A stretch of DNA of 23,852 nucleotides from the NCBI GenBank assembly GCA_947177885.1, contig CAMWWF010000005.1, positions 1-23,852 of the forward strand. Direction: 5' to 3'. Positions within the stretch are counted from its first letter, which is position 1; each line of letters begins with the position of its first letter. Positions 14,572 to 22,741 of the stretch are shown one piece after another. The notes beneath the pieces are model-generated. The model was given only the letters and a program-made list of their open reading frames with translations, had not been told where the DNA came from and made no database searches. A program made the translations under genes and the position numbers. This DNA comes from an uncultured Lachnospiraceae bacterium (GTDB taxonomy: Bacteria; Bacillota_A; Clostridia; Lachnospirales; Lachnospiraceae).

Positions 14572-16725
14572 CTATAATTCCATAAAAGTGGTGTCATAAG
14601 CGGCGATGGTCACTGTCTTGTCTCCCTTATCCGTAGGGATCGTCGTTGTCTGCTCCACATCGCTGTTATTGATGACCACCAGCTTCTTACTCTCAGGATA
14701 ATAAGCACACTCCGTATAGAGGTTGTCGGTCATATAGAGACCGCTCATACCCTCGCCGCCCGCATAGCGGATCAACTGGTACAGCATACGGGTATTCTCC
14801 AAATCCTGCCGGAAGGAAGCCAGATAGATTCCCTTTCCTTTTCCAAAGCTGTTGACCGTTACAAGCGGCCTGTCCTCGTCAGCCAGAAGCACTTTTGCCT
14901 TTCCGTCGATGAGATACAGATGTTCCTTGGGCTCCACAGTAGCTCCCTCGGGTAAGATCTCCTCCGTATCGTCTGCCTCAAAGCTCCATTTGCCATGGCA
15001 GACTCTCGCACCGGTGTCCTCATCAATTCCCAGCACATGAGCCATGCGGAAGGTGTAGTCATAACCCTCCACAGCGGAAGGCTCATTGACACCGATAAAG
15101 GTTCCGCCCTCGTATACCCATTTGGTCAGGGCCGTTACCACTTCGTCATCCTTCCAGTTATCGCCGCCGCTCCATGCACTTCCCGCATAACCGGCATTGA
15201 TCACCACATCAACATTCTCCAGCGCACCGTTTTTCACATCCTCGAAGGAAATATATTTTACATCCACCGGAAGACCGGAAAGAGCCTCGTTGATATGAAT
15301 CAGGTCGTGCATATATGTCTCATGGAAATGTCCCGACAAAGTCCAGGAACGAAGCGCTCCCCAACTGTGAAGCACCGCCACCTTGGTCCTGATCGTATAA
15401 GGCTTTCCCGCATCATGGAAGCTGCGGATGAGACGGAACTCATCGGAAACCTTCTCAATATAATCACAGAAATCAGGAAAATCCTCCACCAGATGCAGAT
15501 ATCCGCCCAGGCCGATCCTGTCGATCTTCGCCCGAAGCAGGGCACGCCTTACGCTGTTCCAATACTTCTTGGCATCCAGTGTAGGATCTCCGCCCTCCGC
15601 AAAGGTAGGCGCCCCGCCCAGTCCCACAGGGAACAGATAGGGGTGAAGACGAAGCTCATGAGTGGGTACATCCACACCGGCGCAAAGTCTTGCCTCGTAA
15701 CCGGAAAATACGCATTTGATCAGACCGTCAAAGCCGAATTCTTTAAATCTGCCATTGTACGGCTCCACACCTACCCAGCTGTCATCATAGAATACGTACG
15801 CCTTCTTGCCATACTCATGTACCATATCGATCAGCTTCTTACCGAAAGAAATAACGAAATCATTGATAAAGGCCATCCAGTCAGCCTTCTTCTGATTGCC
15901 GGGCATATGGGTCACATGAAGCTGTCCCTTGTTGATAAAGTCTTCTGCAGTCATGGCATAACCGTATTTCTGTTCAAACTCATCCAGTGCGATATCGCTG
16001 ACAGTATAATCATAGGAACCCCAATCGGAGAACAACTGACGATTTCTCTCATCGCTGCCCCATATCCACACAAAATTATAAAACATAGAGGTAAAGCGGA
16101 CCACCGTAGTATCCGGATGAGTCTCACACCAATTCTTCATCCAACCCAGCATGTACTCCTGTGTCTCGGGATATCTGGGATCGATCTGCATCAGATGCTC
16201 TTTATCCCAGTTGTTGGTTGTATGATTGTACATGGAAATCTCTTCCCAGATGCGGTAAGCCAGAAAGCTGACCGTATATTTATGGAAGGGAGTGATTCCG
16301 CTTATGGTGACGCTGCCGGATTCCTTCGCATAGTTCCATTGGGATGCATCCACTTTTGCATTCGAAGTGCGGTCATATACTTCCCAATACTTCATTGCCC
16401 TCTCGCTGTCATTGATGGTAAACTGATCCTCAAAGAAGCTGTCCATCAGCCCGATCGTCACTCTCTCACTCTCCGCCACTTTCGCGGGAGTGCAGAGGAA
16501 GGTCTGCTGCAGCTTATCCGTATTTTTCTTCGCCCACTCATTGTGGTCGCGGATAATACAGATGGTAGAGTAAATACCGTAACCCGCATGTACGATCTCA
16601 TCGGAAAGCACAGTGCCGTCACTGTCTCTGATCACATCCGCCCCCCATTTTTCTGCCATTTTCAATGTGAGAGCCTCATATCCGGACTCTCCGGGCAGTG
16701 TAAAACCACCTTTTGTTTGAGACAT
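14572..16725 (-). CDS. GH112 beta-galactoside phosphorylase (likely D-galactosyl-beta-1,4-L-rhamnose phosphorylase)
   Basis: 717 residues, the usual GH112 size. The family reversibly phosphorolyses beta-galactosides to alpha-galactose 1-phosphate. It includes lacto-N-biose/galacto-N-biose phosphorylases (EC 2.4.1.211) and galactosyl-rhamnose phosphorylase (EC 2.4.1.247, known from Clostridium phytofermentans). Recognisable parts are the start GGFTLPGESGYEALTLKMAEKWGAD, IRDSDGT (32-38), MDSFFEDQFTINDSERAMKYWEVYDRT (94-120) and KAYVFYDDSWVGVEPY (308-323). By my alignment Asp315 corresponds to the catalytic Asp of the Bifidobacterium enzyme. No signal peptide, so cytoplasmic. ATG 16725 has AGGAGG upstream. 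The operon with GH105 and an RG acetylesterase, and the absence of an N-acetylhexosamine kinase gene, favour the galactosyl-rhamnose activity. The family is certain; the substrate is inference. Confidence 0.88.
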   Translation of the reverse strand: MSQTKGGFTLPGESGYEALTLKMAEKWGADVIRDSDGTVLSDEIVHAGYGIYSTICIIRDHNEWAKKNTDKLQQTFLCTPAKVAESERVTIGLMDSFFEDQFTINDSERAMKYWEVYDRTSNAKVDASQWNYAKESGSVTISGITPFHKYTVSFLAYRIWEEISMYNHTTNNWDKEHLMQIDPRYPETQEYMLGWMKNWCETHPDTTVVRFTSMFYNFVWIWGSDERNRQLFSDWGSYDYTVSDIALDEFEQKYGYAMTAEDFINKGQLHVTHMPGNQKKADWMAFINDFVISFGKKLIDMVHEYGKKAYVFYDDSWVGVEPYNGRFKEFGFDGLIKCVFSGYEARLCAGVDVPTHELRLHPYLFPVGLGGAPTFAEGGDPTLDAKKYWNSVRRALLRAKIDRIGLGGYLHLVEDFPDFCDYIEKVSDEFRLIRSFHDAGKPYTIRTKVAVLHSWGALRSWTLSGHFHETYMHDLIHINEALSGLPVDVKYISFEDVKNGALENVDVVINAGYAGSAWSGGDNWKDDEVVTALTKWVYEGGTFIGVNEPSAVEGYDYTFRMAHVLGIDEDTGARVCHGKWSFEADDTEEILPEGATVEPKEHLYLIDGKAKVLLADEDRPLVTVNSFGKGKGIYLASFRQDLENTRMLYQLIRYAGGEGMSGLYMTDNLYTECAYYPESKKLVVINNSDVEQTTTIPTDKGDKTVTIAAYDTTFMEL

Positions 16726-16930
16726 TTCTTAATCCTCCTATTCAATTGCCATCTACAGCAATTTGTTCTGTATCTGACCAGCCGGTACCTTTATCAACAA
16801 AGTCTGCCATAAGATCATCGGTTTATCCACACCGGATAATCCACAGGTACTGCGCAGATTCATGTCACATTAAATTCTTACTTATCGGAGAACAATCACT
16901 CGGCGATATATTGACACTTCTCCGCTTTAT
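16726..16930 (-). other. 205-base intercistronic leader before GH112
   Basis: No gene fits here. Right after the esterase stop is an imperfect stem-loop, CGGAGAA/TTCTCCG with an inner CAAT/ATTG (16886-16924), without a U-tract. Further on is the inverted repeat TTATCC-ACACC-GGATAA (16823-16839). It overlaps TTATCCACA, a DnaA-box match, with TAATCCACA 14 bases away. The length suggests RNA processing, an internal promoter or an operator controlling GH112 separately. No convincing -35/-10 pair was seen. Confidence 0.45.
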
Positions 16931-18727
16931 CTATATATTCATCTTTCTGCAAAGCTCCACCGCCTCGCCGCGGGTAATGACTCTCGTCAGATCAGCGCTG
17001 CCGTCCGCGGGGATCAGCCCCACCGCACAGGCAGCTCTGACAAAGGGCTTCGCAAACTCCCTGCAGCTGCTGTCATAAGGACATTCCTTCTCTTGCGGCA
17101 AGACCTTTCGGCTCTTGTAACCGTTCATGCCGAACACCAGAAACTCCTCCAGAGTCACTTCCCTCTCAGGATAAAAATGCCGCTCTTCCACCAGATTTTC
17201 GTCAATAATACCGTTCTGATATGCACATTCCACCGTTCCCGCATACCATTCATGCCCCACCACATCCGTAAACATATCATTGTACACATTGGTGGGGAAG
17301 AACCGTGCAGTCTTGATGATCATGTCCAGTACGGATACTCTGTCCGCATTTTCCGACAGATTCTCCGTCTCGGAAAGCAGCGTGCCGCCCTCCATGGGAT
17401 TCGCTATATTCTCATAGATCGCAGGCTTCTCGGGAAGAACGATCTCCTCCACCGGCTCCCAGGGTCCGAAGCCTCCTGTCACGCATTTCGCGAGGAAGCG
17501 GTAACCGGGCTCCGAATGTCCGGCACAGACACGGGCAATCTCCTGAGCCACCAGTCCTGCCATATAATAAGCCCCATAATCATTGCTGTGAGTATAATCA
17601 TTGGGGAAATAATAAGACTTGGAGCCTTCCAGTCCGTGCTTCACCACAAAATCCATACTGAGCTGATGCAGATCCAGAACAGGCACCTCCGTAACCGCTC
17701 CGATCTCCTTACATACATCCGCATACTCCGCCAAGAGATCATTATAGCTGCCGTCATTGCCCTTCCATGTATTTCTGGCAATAGGTGTCACCAAAACAGG
17801 ATAAGCTCCCTTATCCCGGCATTCTGCGATATATCTGGTCAAATTGGAATAATATCCGCCTCTGGCTTTCAACGTCTCCAGCTTCTGGTCATTATGGCCG
17901 AACTGATAAAAGAAGAAATCTCCGGGTCTGCCATACTTATCGATAATGGCATAGTGCCCTTCCCTGCGGAAGCTCTCTGTAGTCAGCCCGGAATGGGCAT
18001 GATTAGAGACCGCAATCCCCTCGCCGAGATACGCCGATATCATCTGTCCCCAACCGGAATAGCTGGTTCCGGGCGCATAGGGATAATCGGCACTCTGATC
18101 CGTCACCGTGGAATCCCCTGCTATGTATATGGTGGGACACAGGATTTCCTCTACACATATGCCACTGATACGGGGTCTGTCCGCTACCACGGTAATATCC
18201 AGCGTCTTATCGGTAAACATTCTGATCTGCCCTCTGGGCACAATATCACACACATTGACTACCATGGTCTGAGTGAAGGTTCCCGCAGGAATATCCCCGC
18301 GGTAACCCAGCCTCCTGCGGCCGGTATAGATCAACACATTCTTCTGAGGCTTTTCGGTACATATGGTGATCGTCACCTTATAATTGCCCTGACGCGGCAC
18401 ATCCATCTTAAAAGAAAGGGGAATGCGCCTGTGTTCTCCCCGCTCCGGTTCTCCCGTCTTCTCCACCAGTGCGGCGATCACAGATTCAGAGTCCAGAAAG
18501 ACGCCGTCCGCATCCTCCTGTAACTCTGACAGATTCTCATCCTGATACCAGTAAACCGTATCAAATGCAGAATTTAACTCCGCGATCCGCAGCTGCTCCT
18601 GTTCTCTTCTGTTCTTTTCTGTTACAAATCCATAACCTTTGCCCGGCCGATAAAGGTCGTCAGCAGTCACACGGATACTGTTTGACGAATCTCCAACTGT
18701 ACCAAACAGGAATTTGCTGTGAAACAT
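16931..18727 (-). CDS. SGNH-type rhamnogalacturonan acetylesterase with two C-terminal SLH-like repeats
   Basis: 598 residues. The N-terminal region (about 1-195) is beta-rich and resembles the galactose-binding-like domain that precedes CE12-type esterases (SIRVTADDLYRPGKGYGF). The SGNH hydrolase domain follows: IAGDST with nucleophile Ser206, Asn242 in SNHAHSG, GHND at 277-280, and Asp377/His380 in NDYTHSNDYGA. It should remove acetyl groups from rhamnogalacturonan fragments (EC 3.1.1.86). Residues 482-533 (FTDVVGHEWYAGTVECAYQNGI...VTLEEFLVFGM) and 545-598 (FVRAACAVGLIPADGS...ITRGEAVELCRKM) look like S-layer homology repeats. There is no signal peptide, so the SLH-like part is puzzling. The start at 18727 is two bases after the GH105 stop, with an AAGGATGG ribosome site inside GH105, implying coupled translation. 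Confidence 0.85.
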   Translation of the reverse strand: MFHSKFLFGTVGDSSNSIRVTADDLYRPGKGYGFVTEKNRREQEQLRIAELNSAFDTVYWYQDENLSELQEDADGVFLDSESVIAALVEKTGEPERGEHRRIPLSFKMDVPRQGNYKVTITICTEKPQKNVLIYTGRRRLGYRGDIPAGTFTQTMVVNVCDIVPRGQIRMFTDKTLDITVVADRPRISGICVEEILCPTIYIAGDSTVTDQSADYPYAPGTSYSGWGQMISAYLGEGIAVSNHAHSGLTTESFRREGHYAIIDKYGRPGDFFFYQFGHNDQKLETLKARGGYYSNLTRYIAECRDKGAYPVLVTPIARNTWKGNDGSYNDLLAEYADVCKEIGAVTEVPVLDLHQLSMDFVVKHGLEGSKSYYFPNDYTHSNDYGAYYMAGLVAQEIARVCAGHSEPGYRFLAKCVTGGFGPWEPVEEIVLPEKPAIYENIANPMEGGTLLSETENLSENADRVSVLDMIIKTARFFPTNVYNDMFTDVVGHEWYAGTVECAYQNGIIDENLVEERHFYPEREVTLEEFLVFGMNGYKSRKVLPQEKECPYDSSCREFAKPFVRAACAVGLIPADGSADLTRVITRGEAVELCRKMNI

Positions 18728-18729
18728 TT

Positions 18730-19782
18730 TTACAATGCACCATCCTTTTCAATCTCATCAGATACTAAAAGCGTAGCGAAAAACGCCAATGCCAGCCCCT
18801 GGCCCCAGCCCTGGATATAAGCCTTGGGAATGCCTCTGTAGCCTTCTTTATCTCTCATGACAGCTGTACCGCCCGATACATTCATAACCTTGCCGTCCTC
18901 ACTGACATTGTCAAGCAATCCCCTGATGGACTTATTGATATACTTGGAGTGGAGAGGATTTCCTCTGGTCAGCATAGCTGCCGCGATACCGGCAGATGCA
19001 GAAATCTCCTCATAAGATTCGGGATCATCCAGCACGGTCCTCCACAGACCGTTTTCCGTCTGTACTGTCTTCAACGCTGCAAGCTGTTCATTCAAGGACC
19101 CTGCGATATCAATATACTTTGGATACAGATAGCATTCCGGCAGGATACCGCCTACCTGAGACATGGTAAATGCAGCCCATGCGTTAGCTCTTCCCCAGTA
19201 AATACCGGACATATGATCTCCCGCAATATTGTCATAGCCATGGTAATAGTAACCGCTGCTGGGATTCTGCAGATACTTGATATGCCAGTAATACTGATTC
19301 AGGGCATCATCAATCATAGCCTCATCCTTATTCATCACGCCTACTCTCAGCAGTAAAAATGCCGCCATGAACAGAGTATCACACCATGCCTGCTCCGGAA
19401 AATCATTGTTGGCAGATACGGTATGCTGCAATACGTTATCAGCAAAACGAAGGGCATCTTTGGATATGTACTCGATCTTGCTCATCAGAATGTCATAATA
19501 CTTCTTGTCGTTGGTAGCATTGTACAGCGTGATCAGGCAGTGGCCCATTGCACAGGCATTGACTGTCCACACCTTGGGAAGTCCCAGATCGATCAGCTCA
19601 TCCACTCTGTCCTTTAAAAGTTTCAGATACTCTTCCTTATGAGTCTTCTCATAAGCCTCACTGATGCCATAGTAGGCCACACCGCAGGGCCAGTCCCACG
19701 TCAGATCCATATTCATGGTCTTTTTGACAATTTTATCAATTACCTCCTCGATCTGCACTTTGTCATACTCCAGTTTCAGCAT
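18730..19782 (-). CDS. GH105 unsaturated rhamnogalacturonyl hydrolase (YteR-like)
   Basis: 350 residues, the single (alpha/alpha)6 barrel size of YteR/YesR enzymes. They remove the unsaturated galacturonic acid left by rhamnogalacturonan lyases from the non-reducing end of RG-I oligosaccharides (EC 3.2.1.172). Visible signatures are WDWPCGVAYYGI (29-40), QAWCDTLFMAAFLLLR (131-146) with Asp135 in the position of YteR catalytic Asp143, SGYYYHGYD (176-184) and YWGRANAWAAFTM (195-207). No signal peptide: cytoplasmic. ATG 19782 has AAGGAGG upstream. It is the first gene of its operon, behind its own promoter and after the terminator of the transporter operon. Confidence 0.94.
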   Translation of the reverse strand: MLKLEYDKVQIEEVIDKIVKKTMNMDLTWDWPCGVAYYGISEAYEKTHKEEYLKLLKDRVDELIDLGLPKVWTVNACAMGHCLITLYNATNDKKYYDILMSKIEYISKDALRFADNVLQHTVSANNDFPEQAWCDTLFMAAFLLLRVGVMNKDEAMIDDALNQYYWHIKYLQNPSSGYYYHGYDNIAGDHMSGIYWGRANAWAAFTMSQVGGILPECYLYPKYIDIAGSLNEQLAALKTVQTENGLWRTVLDDPESYEEISASAGIAAAMLTRGNPLHSKYINKSIRGLLDNVSEDGKVMNVSGGTAVMRDKEGYRGIPKAYIQGWGQGLALAFFATLLVSDEIEKDGAL

Positions 19783-19863
19783 ACCTTTTCCTCCTTCTTT
19801 TCCCCGTCAGATTATATTTTCCGGTGTCCTCCAGGTTACAGCACACCCATATATCTTATTTTT

Positions 19864-19892
19864 ATGATACCCTACTTATTTACCCTTTGCAA
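19864..19892 (-). promoter_or_regulatory. Promoter of the GH105-esterase-GH112 operon
   Basis: On the minus strand TTGCAA (19892-19887) is followed after exactly 17 bases by TATCAT (19869-19864). The start codon of GH105 is about 75 bases downstream of the expected start. It sits just after the terminator of the solute-binding protein gene, so enzymes and transporter can be expressed at different levels. Confidence 0.72.
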
Positions 19893-19900
19893 GAATTTTA

Positions 19901-19936
19901 AAAAAATACAGCCCTCCAGCCTAAGCCGGAGGGCTG
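19901..19936 (-). terminator. Intrinsic terminator after solute-binding protein gene
   Basis: CAGCCCTCC (19909-19917) pairs with GGAGGGCTG (19928-19936) across a 10-base loop. On the minus strand it is followed by TATTTTTTT. It lies 27 bases past the stop codon at 19963. Confidence 0.92.
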
Positions 19937-19962
19937 ATTGAAAACATATTGCTTAATTCTTC

Positions 19963-21744
19963 TTACTTGAAGAAGTGCGCTGCCTGTTCAACATAGTTGC
20001 CTGCTTCAAAAGCAGCCTTCTTCTCATCGATGATTGCCTGATAACCGGCATCAAGATATTTCTTGCATGCATCCTCATAATTCTTCTCAAAGTCTGCCTC
20101 AGATCCCATTACGATTCCGTCACGCAGCTCTGCATATAAGGTATACAGTGTATTCTTGTACTCATCATTTGCTGCAATGGATACGGTGAAGGAGCAGTCA
20201 GGAGATGCCATACCTGCCTCATAGCAAGCCAGCTGTCCTTCGTAATTTGCCTTGATATCCTTAAAGAACTGATCGGAATCAGGATAGCCTGTAGGAGCGA
20301 TTGCCTGAATATCCTTATCAACATCATTGAAGGTTCTGGTTGCCGTAACCAGACACCACATATCTACGTTGTCATTGTGGCTCATCACCTTGTCAGCAGG
20401 CTGATCCGCTACAGGAATAGATACAGGAGTACCGTTTTCGTCATAGTTGAAGTTCACACCCTCTTCGCCCCACTGAAGTGTGAAGAGAACATCGGGCTGG
20501 CTCATCCACTCGAGATACATAGCAAAAGCCTTCTTCTCATCTTCCGTTGCGGTAACGGAGAATCCGATGTACTGTCCAAAGATGCCGTTGGGACGGAATC
20601 CCATATTCGCTCCGTTAGCATAGGTTTCAGGACCGGGATTAACAACAATGCCCAGCTTTCCATCAGGATTAGCAGCATAGAAATCTGTCAGTGCCTGAAC
20701 CTGATTAGTAGAATAAGTAGCATAAGTAAAGCACTTGCCGCTTACAAAGTCACTGATCTGATAGTCCATTGTCTTGGTGTTGTATTCTTTATCGCGATAG
20801 CCCAAGTTGTACAGCTGGTTCTCCCACTTCAGAAGAGCCTTCTGTGCTTCGGTGGGCAGAGCGGGAACATCGTAGTCGCCGGTAGTAGCCCAAAGCTCCT
20901 TATCCTGAGGATAGGTTCTGTAAGCATAGTTCTGGTCTACACCATTACCTTCAACCTTGGTACCGCCAAGGAGATAATCGCCATTGCACAGACCCAGCTC
21001 ATCGATCTTCGCATACAGCTCCAACAGCTTCTCGGGGTCTGTAGGATAGGTATCAAAGCCTGCAGCCTCTACCCAGTCCTGACGATAAAAGGTTACAAAC
21101 TGATAGTTGGTCTGACCGTAAGGTCTGGTTCCGATCAACAGAACATTCTCACCATTGATCTCGGTAAACTCATCCAGCCCGTTCTCCTCCATTGCTGCCC
21201 AGTAGGTGGGAGCAATCTGCTTGAACCAGTCAACATCATATTCTGCCAGATAACCTTCATTCTGATACAGTGTCAGATCAGGATAGTCATACTCAAAGCA
21301 GACGGTAGGAAGCTTCTGTACAGATGCCCACTGTGCATACATTGCATTTTCTTCTCCACGGGAGATTACCCAATCCGCAAAGTTCACATCAATGTTGTAC
21401 TTCTCACCAAATTCTTTTCTGATCCACTCGGTCCAGTAGTTATTTCCCGCATCAGCGGCACCATTGGGTGTTGCACGCTGGTAAACAGGAATATTCAGGG
21501 TTACCGTGTTTTCAAACGGAACAAAGCCATCGATTCCTGCAACTGTTGCTGTATCTCCCTCAGTGCTTGCAGGTGTGCTGGTGTCCCCACCAGTGCTTGC
21601 AGATGCGTTGGTATCTCCACCAGTGCTTGCAGGTGTACCGCTTGCACTGGTACTATCATCACCGCCGCAGGCAGTCAAAGCACCCATTGCCATAGTACTT
21701 GCAAGAGCTACGGCAAGTACTTTCTGAAGATTGTTTTTCTTCAT
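19963..21744 (-). CDS. Lipoprotein solute-binding protein of a carbohydrate ABC transporter
   Basis: 593 residues. The N-terminus is a lipoprotein signal: MKKN, a hydrophobic core, then LTAC with the lipidated Cys26. A Ser/Thr/Gly-rich linker (about 27-70) includes three copies of a ten-residue unit. The body is an extracellular solute-binding domain of the large class used with LplB/YteP-type permeases (for example YtcQ and LplA), with features such as FYRQDWVEAAGFDTYPTDPEKLLELYAKI. It should capture oligosaccharides at the cell surface and pass them to the two permeases encoded upstream. The RG-I enzymes downstream make RG-I oligosaccharides the likely ligand, but the ligand is inference. 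ATG 21744 has AAGGAGG. No ATPase gene is present; transporters of this class usually share an MsmX-type ATPase encoded elsewhere. Confidence 0.93.
   Translation of the reverse strand: MKKNNLQKVLAVALASTMAMGALTACGGDDSTSASGTPASTGGDTNASASTGGDTSTPASTEGDTATVAGIDGFVPFENTVTLNIPVYQRATPNGAADAGNNYWTEWIRKEFGEKYNIDVNFADWVISRGEENAMYAQWASVQKLPTVCFEYDYPDLTLYQNEGYLAEYDVDWFKQIAPTYWAAMEENGLDEFTEINGENVLLIGTRPYGQTNYQFVTFYRQDWVEAAGFDTYPTDPEKLLELYAKIDELGLCNGDYLLGGTKVEGNGVDQNYAYRTYPQDKELWATTGDYDVPALPTEAQKALLKWENQLYNLGYRDKEYNTKTMDYQISDFVSGKCFTYATYSTNQVQALTDFYAANPDGKLGIVVNPGPETYANGANMGFRPNGIFGQYIGFSVTATEDEKKAFAMYLEWMSQPDVLFTLQWGEEGVNFNYDENGTPVSIPVADQPADKVMSHNDNVDMWCLVTATRTFNDVDKDIQAIAPTGYPDSDQFFKDIKANYEGQLACYEAGMASPDCSFTVSIAANDEYKNTLYTLYAELRDGIVMGSEADFEKNYEDACKKYLDAGYQAIIDEKKAAFEAGNYVEQAAHFFK
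21551..21640 (-). repeat. Three tandem 30-bp units in lipoprotein linker
   Basis: Units at 21551-21580, 21581-21610 and 21611-21640 differ at only a few bases and encode three versions of a decapeptide of the form xxxASTxGDT (residues 36-65). They extend the flexible tether between the lipid anchor and the binding domain and are open to copy-number change by slippage. Confidence 0.9.
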
Positions 21745-21772
21745 AATAATGTCCTCCTTATAAAAAATGTGT

Positions 21773-21809
21773 ATAGTTTATAGATACCCGGATATCCGGG
21801 AAAAACTAT
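21773..21809 (-). promoter_or_regulatory. Intercistronic hairpin upstream of solute-binding protein gene
   Basis: The perfect 14-bp palindrome CCCGGATATCCGGG (21787-21800) is flanked by ATAGTTT/AAACTAT outer arms (21773-21779 with 21803-21809). It sits between the permease stop and the solute-binding protein ribosome site. No U-tract follows, so it more likely stabilises or helps process the mRNA than terminates it. It could help give more binding protein than permease. Confidence 0.6.
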
Positions 21810-22729
21810 CATCCCTTTACAGCTCCTACCATTGCTCCCTTTACAAAATACTTCTGCAGGAAAGGATAGATAACGATAATAGGAACCGATACAAACATAA
21901 TGCAGGCTGCCTGCAGAACTTCCGGAGTGGTAACATTGGAAGCGCCGCCTGTATCTCCCAGGGAAGCCGAGATAGATGCCTCCGCGCCCTGAACTAGCAG
22001 AGACAGCTTGTATTGGATCATTCTCTTGCTGTCAGATCTGATATAATACATATGGTCAGCATAAGCATTCCAGCGCCCCACCGCATAGAACAGGGAGAGG
22101 GTAGCGATAATAGGTTTACTCAAAGGAAGTACGATCTTCCTCAGGATCTGTAAATTTGTCGCTCCATCCAGGAATGCCGATTCCTCCAGAGAATCCGGAA
22201 TGGTACTCTGTAAGTACGTCTTCATGACCAACATGTTATAGGGGGAATAGATCAACGGAAGGATCAATACCCACATAGAATCGATCAGGTTCAGGTTAAA
22301 CATCAGGATAAAGGACGGTATCATTCCTGCAGTAAAGTACATGGGAACCATAAGTACAAAGGTGAAAAATCCTTTACCCTTCAGCCTCTTCTTTGAAAGA
22401 GGATATGCCGCACAGGTACAGGTGATCATGCCCAGCGCCGTAAAGATCACTGTCACCACCACGCTGTAGAGCATGGAATGAACCATGGATCTATCCGCAA
22501 AAACCTTACTATATGCATTGAATGTAAGACCCTTGGGCCAGAAAAAAACTTCTTTCATCATAACCGCCATGTCACTGGAAATAGATTTTACCAGCAGATG
22601 CCAGAAAGGAATAACACAGGTGGCACACAGGATAACCAGCACCAGGATGATGATCACATCACTAATGTGAAACTTACTGATTGCGCGGCTTCCGTCAGAA
22701 GACACCGCTTCCATATTTTTCTTTGCCAT
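21809..22729 (-). CDS. Carbohydrate ABC transporter permease (YtcP/LplC-like)
   Basis: 306 residues from ATG 22729. The frame also allows GTG at 22738, but GGGGGTG is then part of the coding sequence; used as the ribosome site it favours the ATG. Six membrane helices are visible, the first near residues 25-45. The EAA loop that contacts the ATPase reads EESAFLDGATNLQILRKIVLPLSKP (about 186-210). The size and the C-terminal end FLQKYFVKGAMVGAVKG are typical of MalG/YtcP-type inner-membrane subunits. It would pair with the neighbouring permease to import complex oligosaccharides. It starts 12 bases after that permease ends. Confidence 0.95.
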   Translation of the reverse strand: MAKKNMEAVSSDGSRAISKFHISDVIIILVLVILCATCVIPFWHLLVKSISSDMAVMMKEVFFWPKGLTFNAYSKVFADRSMVHSMLYSVVVTVIFTALGMITCTCAAYPLSKKRLKGKGFFTFVLMVPMYFTAGMIPSFILMFNLNLIDSMWVLILPLIYSPYNMLVMKTYLQSTIPDSLEESAFLDGATNLQILRKIVLPLSKPIIATLSLFYAVGRWNAYADHMYYIRSDSKRMIQYKLSLLVQGAEASISASLGDTGGASNVTTPEVLQAACIMFVSVPIIVIYPFLQKYFVKGAMVGAVKG

Positions 22730-22741
22730 GCTTCTCACCCC

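Noticed and set aside
14995..16812. 605-codon open frame on the plus strand
   Set aside because: It lies opposite the well-supported GH112 gene and has no family resemblance or ribosome site; it is an antisense shadow of its codon bias.
16823..16846. Replication origin suggested by DnaA-box-like sequences
   Set aside because: There are only two sites, inside an operon, with no AT-rich unwinding region and no dnaA or dnaN nearby.
17093..18523. 476-codon open frame on the plus strand
   Set aside because: It is antisense to the esterase, whose catalytic motifs are clear; the translation shows no domain.
21551..21640. CRISPR-like array
   Set aside because: The units are contiguous, in frame within a gene and without spacers.
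20377..21783. 468-codon open frame on the plus strand
   Set aside because: It is antisense to the lipoprotein binding protein; its repetitive Cys/Val end is just the reverse reading of the 30-bp linker repeats.
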